The notes under the pieces were generated by a model that did not search any database, was not told the DNA's origin, and was given only the letters and a program-made list of their open reading frames with translations. Position numbers and translations under genes: made by a program. From Streptomyces parvus (GTDB taxonomy: Bacteria; Actinomycetota; Actinomycetes; Streptomycetales; Streptomycetaceae), in NCBI RefSeq assembly GCF_014648875.1, contig NZ_BMRY01000018.1, forward strand, positions 51,452 to 115,451: 64,000 nt of DNA. Reading direction: 5' to 3'. Every line of letters begins with the position of its first letter. Positions within the stretch are counted from its first letter, which is position 1. Of this stretch, positions 33,893 through 40,682 are shown in pieces.

Positions 33893-34116
33893 GTGCGGGC
33901 GTGAAGGGCGGTCGCCTCTCGGCGGGGGGCTCCATGGGGCTTCGGCGGTGCCGATCGTCCCCATGGGTTACAGGTGAGGCCCGGGGACACTGTCCCCCTC
34001 ACACCCACGTATAGATGAACGATAAACCATCCTGGGGTGTTCCCGGGAATCCGCCCCCGCGGATGTGATCCACGGCACGGAATTCCCGGCTCTCCCCCTG
34101 GTCAGGCCGCGTTCGG

Positions 34117-34377
34117 TCAGCTTCCGGACGTCTCGCCGGTGCCGTAGCGGCGGTGGAACTGCTCGACGCGGCCCGCCGTGTCGAGCACCCGGGTACCGCC
34201 GGTGTAGAACGGGTGGCTCGCCGACGAGGTCTCCACGTCGATGACGGGGTAGGCGTTGCCGTCCTCCCACACCACGCGCTCGCCGGAGTCGGCGGTCGAA
34301 CGGGTCAGGAAGGCGACGTCGGCCGCACGGTCACGGAAGACGACGGGACGGGACACGGGGTGGATACGGGACTTCAT
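34117..34377 (-). CDS. rpmE2: Ribosomal protein L31 type B (zinc-independent paralogue)
   Basis: The 86-residue protein matches L31 type B (MKSRIHPVSRPVVFRDRAADVAFLTRSTADS, then DVETSSASHPFYTGGTRVLDTAGRVEQFHRRYG). It has none of the four zinc-binding cysteines of the housekeeping L31. Such C-minus paralogues replace the zinc form when zinc is scarce. It lies 64 bp after rpmG on the same strand. In Streptomyces these genes form a Zur-repressed set. Confidence 0.95.
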   Translation of the reverse strand: MKSRIHPVSRPVVFRDRAADVAFLTRSTADSGERVVWEDGNAYPVIDVETSSASHPFYTGGTRVLDTAGRVEQFHRRYGTGETSGS

Positions 34378-34441
34378 CGATGCGTTCCTTCCTCACCGCG
34401 CGTGGCGGTGGCGTACGGGATGTCGGACCTCTTCCGAGTGG

Positions 34442-34606
34442 TCAGCGGACCTCGCGGAACAGGACGTGGCGGCCGACGGCGGAGTCGAACTTGCGGAGCT
34501 CCAGCCGGTCGGGGTGATTGCGGCGGTTCTTGCGTGTCGCATAGCTGCGGCCCGTTCCGGCGGTGGACCGGAGAGTGACCACGGGCCTGGATTCACTGCG
34601 CGCCAT
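34442..34606 (-). CDS. rpmG: Ribosomal protein L33 (zinc-independent paralogue)
   Basis: The 54-residue protein (start MARSESRPVVTLRSTAGTGR, then YATRKNRRNHPDRLELRKFD) is L33 without the two CxxC pairs of the zinc form. It starts on ATG 34606 after GGAGG-like bases and leads the rpmG-rpmE2 pair. It belongs to the large ribosomal subunit and would substitute for the zinc-containing L33 in zinc limitation. Confidence 0.93.
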   Translation of the reverse strand: MARSESRPVVTLRSTAGTGRSYATRKNRRNHPDRLELRKFDSAVGRHVLFREVR

Positions 34607-34962
34607 GGGCGCCTCCTTCTCTGCCTCCGACGACCCAGCCCCTCTATCGGGAATGGGATTCGTTTTCGTTCTGGTGGGGTAACGCGGGTCGGCCGCACGG
34701 CATTCCCACCCGCCGCACATCCGTCACCTGCCACCCGTGCGCCACTCCCGCACCACCGGTTCACCGCGCGACGCCACGTCAACTCACCTCGAACGCAAGC
34801 CTGTTCGGATGTACGCTCACCCCGGACAGCCGCTGGCATATTCCAGAAGCAACCACGCATCGAGTGTTGCCAAATCCCTTACGGCCCGCCGCGGCCTGTG
34901 CGACAGTCGGTAGCGGTCCACCCTTCAGAACCGGCTAGGCCGCGCCTGCAACGGAGTACGAG
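34607..34962. other. 355-bp divergent region, with a candidate Zur operator at 34649-34671
   Basis: This gap separates rpmG (minus) from the PP2C gene (plus). On the minus strand 34649-34671 reads roughly AGAACGAAAACGAATCCCATT and then CCCG, an AT-richer patch with GAAAACGA-N5-ATTCCC. This resembles a degenerate Zur box of the TGAAAAyGATTTTCA type. Toward the PP2C gene lies a patch with TGGCATATTCCAG and TGTTGCCAAAT (about 34830-34875) that may hold its promoter. No ORF is supported. Confidence 0.4.
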
Positions 34963-36393
34963 ATGCCGTCCCCCCTCTTCGCGGACCGCCCCGCACCACA
35001 GCTTCCCGCGCACGACGCCGTCGACGACCTGATCCACCGGACGCGCCGGCTGCGCGGAGATGTGGACGCCGTGCGGCGGGACGCCGTCATGTTCGACGAG
35101 GACGACCCGCAGCTGCGCTGGCAGCGCGCCCTGTGCGAGCTGGCCGTGCACCACCTGGACACCCTCGGTGAGCATCTGGGCCAGCTCAAGGCTGGTCTGC
35201 CGGGCCCGCGCGGCGAGGACTCCGCCTCCGAGGACGAGGAGGCGGCGGACGGCCCGAGGGCCGGTTCCCTGCTGAGCCGGGTGGGCAGCGCCGAGTGGAA
35301 CCTCCTCACCGACGAGTCCAGCTGGTCCGAGGAGCTGTACGAGATCTTCGGCAGGCCGCTCGACTCCGCCCCCCTCTCCCTGGACGACCTGCCGTCCGTG
35401 CTGCTGCCCGAGGACCAGCCCGTGCTCACCGCGATGGTGACGGGCTGCCTGGTCGACGGCCGGCCGATGGACGGCGAGTTCCGCATCGTGCGACCCGACG
35501 GCGGCACGCGCACGCTGCACATGACGGGCGAGCCGGTCCTCGACGGCGAGGGCTGCACCGCCTCCATGTGGGCGGTCCTGCGGGACGTCAGCGAGCTGCG
35601 CCGCAGCGAGCAGGCCGTGACCCGCAGCCGTGCGTCGGTCCGGCGCGAGAAGCACATCGAGCGCACCGAGCACCGCATGGCCGTGGAGCTCCAGGAGACC
35701 GTCCTGCCGCCGTGGCGCGGATCACTGCGCCTCCCGCCGCAGGGACCCGGCGCCCTGGACATCGCGGCGCACTACCTCCCCTCCGCGTCGAGCGGGCTCA
35801 TCGGCGGCGACTGGTACGACGCGATGGAGCTGCCCGACGGACGCACCCTCCTCACCGTCGGCGACCTCACCGGGCACGGCATCCCCGCCACCTCGGCGAT
35901 GGCGATGCTGCTGGGCGCACTGCGGGGCATGGCCGTCGCCGGCATCGAGCCGGGCGCACTGATGGGACACCTGAACCAGGTGCTGGAGACGTCGATACAG
36001 CCCGCGCTGGGCAGTGCCCTGTGCTGCCGCTTCGACCCCGGAACCTCCGTTCTCTCCTGGGCGCAGGCCGGTCATCCCGCGCCGCTGCTCTTCCGCGGCG
36101 GTTCGGGACGGCTCCTGCCCCCGCCGGACGGGATACTGCTGGGCGCCGCGCCCCAGGCCGTGTTCGAGCAGGACGAGGTACGGCTGTTCCCCGGCGACGT
36201 GCTCGTTCTGCACACCGACGGGCTGACCCGACGCGGCGACCGGGGTGCGGGCCCGGAAGCACTGCTCGACCTCGCCCCTCGATTCGCCGACGCCCGTACG
36301 GCACAGGAGTGCGTCCGGGGCCTCGTCGAGAAGTTCGGCGGGACCGAGCGCCTGGACGACGCGTGCGTGCTGGTCGCCCGCATCGGGGCGTGA
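34963..36393 (+). CDS. PAS-PP2C (SpoIIE-type) serine phosphatase
   Basis: The 476-residue soluble protein has an N-terminal helical region, a PAS domain (about 105-215, GSAEWNLLTDESSWSEELYEIFGRP to WAVLRDVSELRR), a coiled linker and a C-terminal SpoIIE/PP2C domain. The metal-binding motifs GGDWYDAM, VGDLTGHG and LDDACVL are all present. Streptomyces use such phosphatases (for example OsaC) to release anti-anti-sigma factors in osmotic and developmental signalling. No kinase domain is attached. It is convergent with the NsdA-like gene. Confidence 0.88.
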   Translation: MPSPLFADRPAPQLPAHDAVDDLIHRTRRLRGDVDAVRRDAVMFDEDDPQLRWQRALCELAVHHLDTLGEHLGQLKAGLPGPRGEDSASEDEEAADGPRAGSLLSRVGSAEWNLLTDESSWSEELYEIFGRPLDSAPLSLDDLPSVLLPEDQPVLTAMVTGCLVDGRPMDGEFRIVRPDGGTRTLHMTGEPVLDGEGCTASMWAVLRDVSELRRSEQAVTRSRASVRREKHIERTEHRMAVELQETVLPPWRGSLRLPPQGPGALDIAAHYLPSASSGLIGGDWYDAMELPDGRTLLTVGDLTGHGIPATSAMAMLLGALRGMAVAGIEPGALMGHLNQVLETSIQPALGSALCCRFDPGTSVLSWAQAGHPAPLLFRGGSGRLLPPPDGILLGAAPQAVFEQDEVRLFPGDVLVLHTDGLTRRGDRGAGPEALLDLAPRFADARTAQECVRGLVEKFGGTERLDDACVLVARIGA

Positions 36394-36478
36394 GGGAACG
36401 CGGACGCATCAGGGCATGCCGCAGAAGCGTGGACGTGTCAGGGCGTGAAGCAGCCCGGAGCGGCGCGGTGGGGCCGGT

Positions 36479-37966
36479 TCAGATCTGCGCGCCCCTGGCC
36501 TTCTTCTGGCTCGGCATCGACAGCTCGATCTCCTCGCGCAGATCCTGGATGCCCGCGTATCCGGCGAAATGACCGGTGAGCCGGTACATCTCACGGAGCC
36601 GGTCCCAGGTGCGGTGCGAGGAGGTCTCCCCCATCGACACCAGCGCGAGCCGGGCGTAACGGTCGGCCTGTTCCGGGTCGTTGGCGATGAAGCAGGCAGA
36701 AGCGAGCGAGATGTAGTCGAAGATCTTCGACCGCTGACGCCCGTTGACCCGCAGCTCCAGAGCCTGCTTGGCGTGGCGTTGGGCGATGATCGCCGCCCCC
36801 GGGTCGTGCTCGGCCAGCGTACGGAAGGCGAGCGCCTGCATGCCGTGCATATCGGCCTCGTCGAACATCTGCATCCAACTGGGCGGCGGGACATCGCTCT
36901 TGTCCGAGACGAAGAGCTCCTCGGCCTCGCCGAGGGTGCGCCGCATGGCCTGGCCGCGTCCCATGGACGCCTGCGCCCAGGCCTCGATGGTGCGCAGCAT
37001 CGCCTGCGTACGGGGCAGGGTCTCGTCGCCGGAACCGGACTTGGCGAGCTTCATCAGGTCGAGTGCGTCGTCGGGGCGGCCCAGGTGCACCATCTGGCGT
37101 GCCGCGCGGGAGAGCGCCTCTCCGGCGCGTGGCCGGTCGCCGCCCTCGCGGGCCGCGTGGGCGGCGATGACGAAGTACTTCTGGGCGGTGGGTTCGAGGC
37201 CGACGTCGTGGGACATCCAGCCCGCCAGGACGGCGAGGTTGGCGGCGACGCCCCACAGGCGGCGCTGGAGGTGGTCGGGGTGCCGGTAGGCGAGCATGCC
37301 GCCCACCTCGTTGAGCTGGCCCACGACCGCCTTGCGTTGGAGTCCGCCGCCCCGGGACGCGTCCCAGGCGCGGAAGACCTCGACCGAGTGCTCCAGCGCC
37401 GCGATCTCGTCGGAGCCGACCGGTGCGGCCTCGTACCGGTCGAGACCGGCGGGATCGGCGTGCAGGGGGTCGTTGGTCCGTGGCGCGCCGGCCGCCGGAG
37501 CGGGGTCGCTGTGCAGCCAGTCGTACATGGGGCCGGCGATGGTTGAGCCGGCGGCGAGCGCGGCGCCCGCACCCACCAAGCCGCGTCGGTTGAGCATGAG
37601 GTCCATTCCCGTGAATTCGGTGAGGACCGCTGCCGTCCGTTCGGGCGCCCACGGCAGTTGATCGGGATTGTGTTCCGTCCCGGAGTCACGCCGCTTCCCC
37701 ACACGCCCGCGTCGGCCGAACCCGAGGTCCTCGATGGTCACGACACGGCCGAGCCGCTCGGTGAACAGAGCTGCCAGCACTTCGGGCACGGGATCACGGG
37801 GGGACTCCCCCATGTCGATCCAGCGCCTGACACGCGAGGTGTCGGTGGCCAGCTGCGGGTGGCCCATGGCCGCCGCCTGCCGGTTCACCATTCTCGCGAG
37901 TTCGCCCTTGGACCAGCCGGCCAGGCCGAACAGGTCGCTGAGACGGGTGTTGGGTTCTCCGGTCAC
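36479..37966 (-). CDS. NsdA/ORF1590-type developmental regulator with TPR-like repeats
   Basis: With GTG 37966 the protein has 495 residues. It opens GEPNTRLSDLFGLAGWSKGELARMVNRQAAAMGHPQLATDTSRVRRWID, a Cro/C1-like fold typical of NsdA. The stretch EFTGMDLMLNRRGLVGAGAALAAGSTIAGPMYDWL and a long TPR-like region follow. NsdA of S. coelicolor represses sporulation and antibiotic production, and ORF1590 of S. griseus is needed for sporulation. The neighbourhood differs from that of S. coelicolor nsdA (no amtB-glnB-glnD), so this may be a paralogue. GTG 37999 is an alternative start. Confidence 0.8.
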   Translation of the reverse strand: MTGEPNTRLSDLFGLAGWSKGELARMVNRQAAAMGHPQLATDTSRVRRWIDMGESPRDPVPEVLAALFTERLGRVVTIEDLGFGRRGRVGKRRDSGTEHNPDQLPWAPERTAAVLTEFTGMDLMLNRRGLVGAGAALAAGSTIAGPMYDWLHSDPAPAAGAPRTNDPLHADPAGLDRYEAAPVGSDEIAALEHSVEVFRAWDASRGGGLQRKAVVGQLNEVGGMLAYRHPDHLQRRLWGVAANLAVLAGWMSHDVGLEPTAQKYFVIAAHAAREGGDRPRAGEALSRAARQMVHLGRPDDALDLMKLAKSGSGDETLPRTQAMLRTIEAWAQASMGRGQAMRRTLGEAEELFVSDKSDVPPPSWMQMFDEADMHGMQALAFRTLAEHDPGAAIIAQRHAKQALELRVNGRQRSKIFDYISLASACFIANDPEQADRYARLALVSMGETSSHRTWDRLREMYRLTGHFAGYAGIQDLREEIELSMPSQKKARGAQI

Positions 37967-38197
37967 TTCAAGCCCCCAGGTTCTCGGCTGACTTGACACT
38001 AACCCCCTGTCAGATGCGCTGTGACTATTCGCCAGGGTTCGCCAGGGTCCGCCAGATGGTCTGCCACCCGTGACCCGTTGTCAGGTAGGAGTGCGCCACC
38101 CCGCCCGGCAGCCCTAGGTACTCCCCAGGGTGCCGAACGGCCGTCGGCCGGGTTGGCGCACGTACCTTGTCGGCGCACGAAGGGATCTGTCTCGCCC

Positions 38198-39334
38198 ATG
38201 TACACAGCATCGTCCTCCGTGTCCGCCCCGCCCCGTCCGCTCCGCCCGATGGGCGCGGGCGGCGGGCCCTATCTCGCTCCTCACGCCGGTGCGCCGGTGC
38301 AGGGTCCGGGCCGGGCCCGACGGGCCGCGGGACCGGGCGCCGGACCGCTCAGCGGAAGGATCGACCTGTCCGGGCCGCAGGGCGCGCAGGTGCGGATGGC
38401 CATCGCCTCCGTCCAGCGCATCTGCCCCGAGTTCAACCCGGTCCAGGTGCTGCGCCGCAGCGGACGTTCGGTCCTGATCGTGGGAACGACCGGGCGGGCG
38501 ACGGCCGTGGCGAAGTGTTTACTGGACCACTCGCCGGCCTGGACCGAGCGGTTCCGGCACGAAATAGCGGCGTACCGCGCGTTCGTCCGGCACCGGCCCC
38601 CGGTTCGGGTGCCCCGGCTGATCGCGGCGGATCCGGAGAACTGCACGCTGGTGATCGAGCGGATGCCCGGCCGGGTCGCCGCCCTCACCCGGCACCCGGC
38701 GGAGGCGCCGCCGCGGGCCGACATCCGTGCCGCCCTGGGTGCGATCGCCCGGGTGAACGCCTGGCGGCCGCCGCCCGGACTGTTCGAGGCGCCGCTCGAC
38801 TACGCCTCGCGGATCGCCCGCTACCACGAGCTCGGTCTGTTCACCGACCGCGACCTCGGTGACCTGCAGAAGCTGCTGCACGGTCTGGCCCACGCGGGCG
38901 GCCGGCAGGGCATGGGGCAGTTCTGCCACGGGGACGCCCTGCTCTCCAACATCCTGCTGTCGCCGACCGGACCGGTGCTCGTCGACTGGGAGCACGCCGG
39001 CTGGTATCTCCCGGGGTACGACCTGGCGACGCTGTGGACGGTGCTGGGCGACGCCCCGGTGGCGCGCCGCCAGATCAGTCAGCTGGCTCAGGCCAGGGGC
39101 CCGGCCGCGCGGGACGCGTTCCTGGTGAACCTGATGCTGGTGCTGACTCGCGAGATCCGGAATTACGAGACGGCGGTGCAGCGCACCATGCGGGAGGCGC
39201 CCGCGGTGGGTGCGGGGGCGGACCGCCCCGGTGCGCTCTCCTCGGGTGAGGAGCAGCGGCTGCTGCTGCGGAGGCTGCACGACGACTGCGCGATGGCGCG
39301 GAGGGCGGTGCGGGCGGCGGTCGGCACCCGCTGA
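38198..39334 (+). CDS. Aminoglycoside-phosphotransferase-fold protein
   Basis: The protein has 378 residues. After about 70 proline- and glycine-rich residues it carries a kinase-like APH fold. A GTTGRATAVAKCL strand carries the ATP-site lysine, FCHGDALLSNILL is the catalytic loop (H-x-D-x4-N), and LVDWEHAGWYLPGYDL is the metal-binding aspartate. Homologues near NsdA-like genes in Streptomyces are annotated only by fold, and antibiotic resistance should not be assumed. It is divergent from the NsdA-like gene (231 bp) and ends before a very strong terminator. Confidence 0.85.
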   Translation: MYTASSSVSAPPRPLRPMGAGGGPYLAPHAGAPVQGPGRARRAAGPGAGPLSGRIDLSGPQGAQVRMAIASVQRICPEFNPVQVLRRSGRSVLIVGTTGRATAVAKCLLDHSPAWTERFRHEIAAYRAFVRHRPPVRVPRLIAADPENCTLVIERMPGRVAALTRHPAEAPPRADIRAALGAIARVNAWRPPPGLFEAPLDYASRIARYHELGLFTDRDLGDLQKLLHGLAHAGGRQGMGQFCHGDALLSNILLSPTGPVLVDWEHAGWYLPGYDLATLWTVLGDAPVARRQISQLAQARGPAARDAFLVNLMLVLTREIRNYETAVQRTMREAPAVGAGADRPGALSSGEEQRLLLRRLHDDCAMARRAVRAAVGTR

Positions 39335-39436
39335 GGCGGGACGACGCCGACGGAGAAAAGAGGGCGGGGCCGGAGGCCTGCCCGTCGAGGACCGCAGTGC
39401 CCAGTCGCTGCGGGCCCAGACCACTGTGAAGAAGAA

Positions 39437-39480
39437 GCGCGCTGCGGGACCGGTGCCGACACACCGGTCCCGCAGCGCGC
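39437..39480. terminator. Strong hairpin after the phosphotransferase gene
   Basis: A perfect 19-bp stem, GCGCGCTGCGGGACCGGTG with CACCGGTCCCGCAGCGCGC, closes a 6-base loop. It is preceded by GAAGAA and followed by TGTTC. It lies 102 bp after the phosphotransferase stop and should end transcription in both directions. Confidence 0.85.
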
Positions 39481-39826
39481 TGTTCTGCGTTCGGTGACCG
39501 CGTGCTGACCCTGTGCCGTTCCGGGGGCCCTCGCGGGTGAGGCCCGCCACGAGACCCACGTCACCTACGACGTCCGGTCGTAGGTGTGAGCCCTCCCGTC
39601 CGGCGTAACGAACCGCCCATATGGCTCATAAATTGGCATCTCACGATGAAGAGTAGTAAAGGCGGTCATTGCTTCCTATGTCGGTGCCCGCTAACCATGG
39701 ATTCCGGCAGGCACCGAGTTCGAGCCCGCGTCGATCGCCCACCGGCGACCGCGGCCCGGACGACCCGGCACCCGCCGACGCGGCGCGAAGGCCGCGAAGC
39801 CCGTCCCCCATAGGAAGAGCTCACGC
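39481..39826 (+). other. Long leader/promoter region of the SLT gene with hairpins
   Basis: No ORF is supported in this 346-bp stretch. It contains a 10-bp perfect hairpin CACCTACGAC-gtccg-GTCGTAGGTG (39562-39586) and an unusually AT-rich window (about 39600-39690) likely to hold the promoter. A second hairpin, CGGTGCC (39682-39688) with GGCACCG (39710-39716), surrounds GCTAACCATGGATTCC. AGGAAGAG precedes the ATG at 39827. Leaders of streptomycete cell-wall hydrolases often carry regulatory RNA, but the standard ydaO (c-di-AMP) core was not recognised. Confidence 0.45.
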
Positions 39827-40507
39827 ATGCCCCGCATCTCCACCCTGCGCATCACCCGCTCGCACAAGATCGCCACCGCCGTGCTCGTCGCGGCCGGTTC
39901 CGTCACCGCCATGACCGCCACCGGCGGCCCGAGCGAAGCGCAGACCACCGCGACCCGGTCCTCCGTCTCCGTGGAGCCGGTCGCCGCCGCGGGCATCCCC
40001 ACGGCGAAGGACGCTGCCGAGAAGGCCGCGAAGGAGAACGCCGCCAAGGAAGCCGCGGCGAAGAAGGCCACCGCCAAGGCGCTCGCCGAGAAGGCGACCG
40101 CGAAGAAGGCCGCCGAGAAGGAGCGCTCCGAGAAGGAGGCCGCCAACCGGTCCACCGAGCGCAAGGCCGTCACGCCGAAGAAGTACGCGAACAACCTCGA
40201 CGGCTGGATCCGCGAGTCGCTCGACATCATGGAGAAGAAGAACATCCCCGGCTCCTACGAGGGGCTGCACCGCAACATCATGCGTGAGTCCAGCGGCAAC
40301 CCGAACGCCGTCAACGACTGGGACATCAACGCGCGGAACGGCATTCCCTCCAAGGGTCTCCTCCAGGTGATCCAGCCCACCTTCGACGCGTACCACGTCA
40401 AGGGCACCCCGAAGAACCTCACCGACCCGGTCGCCAACATCACCGCTGCCGCCAACTACGCCGCGGACCGGTACGGCTCGATCGACAACGTCGACTCCGC
40501 CTACTGA
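39827..40507 (+). CDS. Secreted lytic transglycosylase-like SLT-domain protein
   Basis: The 226-residue protein has a signal region (HKIATAVLVAAGSVTAMTATGG) and then a lysine/alanine/glutamate-rich helix of about 60 residues, likely coiled coil (AAEKAAKENAAKEAAAKKATAK). It ends in a compact SLT domain. The predicted catalytic glutamate is E154 in HRNIMRESSGNPNAVNDWD; GLLQVIQPTFDAYHV and ITAAANYAADRYGSIDNV are typical. It cleaves peptidoglycan outside the cell, as do the resuscitation-type hydrolases. It stands alone after a strong terminator. Confidence 0.88.
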   Translation: MPRISTLRITRSHKIATAVLVAAGSVTAMTATGGPSEAQTTATRSSVSVEPVAAAGIPTAKDAAEKAAKENAAKEAAAKKATAKALAEKATAKKAAEKERSEKEAANRSTERKAVTPKKYANNLDGWIRESLDIMEKKNIPGSYEGLHRNIMRESSGNPNAVNDWDINARNGIPSKGLLQVIQPTFDAYHVKGTPKNLTDPVANITAAANYAADRYGSIDNVDSAY

Positions 40508-40557
40508 GCCGGCCCGCCGAGTCGGCCTGCTGAGCCGGCCTGCTGAGCCGACACCCC
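40506..40557. repeat. Four 13-bp tandem repeats
   Basis: Units GAGCCGGCCCGCC, GAGTCGGCCTGCT, GAGCCGGCCTGCT and the decayed GAGCCGACACCCC follow each other, starting in the SLT stop codon. Each contains or nearly contains an in-frame TGA. This is probably replication slippage; a role in ending the SLT transcript is possible. Confidence 0.65.
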
Positions 40558-40565
40558 CGATGTGC

Positions 40566-40589
40566 CGATGATGTGACTAATTGTCATCG
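40566..40589. promoter_or_regulatory. Inverted repeat before the geosmin synthase gene
   Basis: CGATGA and TCATCG flank TGTGACTAATTG, and an inner TGAC-TAATT-GTCA palindrome overlaps it. The site is AT-rich and lies 94 bp before the geoA start, suitable for an operator or promoter element. The cognate regulator is unknown. Confidence 0.4.
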
Positions 40590-40682
40590 TGCGTGCCCCG
40601 GATGGCCGAAGGGTAGTGCTGCGCGGACACCACCGGTCCGCGCGATTCCCCGCGCGAAGGCTTCTGGAAAGGCCTGACGCAC

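Noticed and set aside
30941..33964. 1007-codon minus-strand frame
   Set aside because: Only its last 263 codons (DUF4389) are coding; the rest opposes the TPR and DUF1275 genes.
38198..39334. Antibiotic resistance (aminoglycoside kinase)
   Set aside because: Only the general APH fold is seen; the neighbourhood is developmental and the N-terminus is atypical.
39481..39826. ydaO (c-di-AMP) riboswitch before the SLT gene
   Set aside because: The setting is typical, but the conserved core and the closing GGGGTGAATC-like segment could not be recognised by eye.
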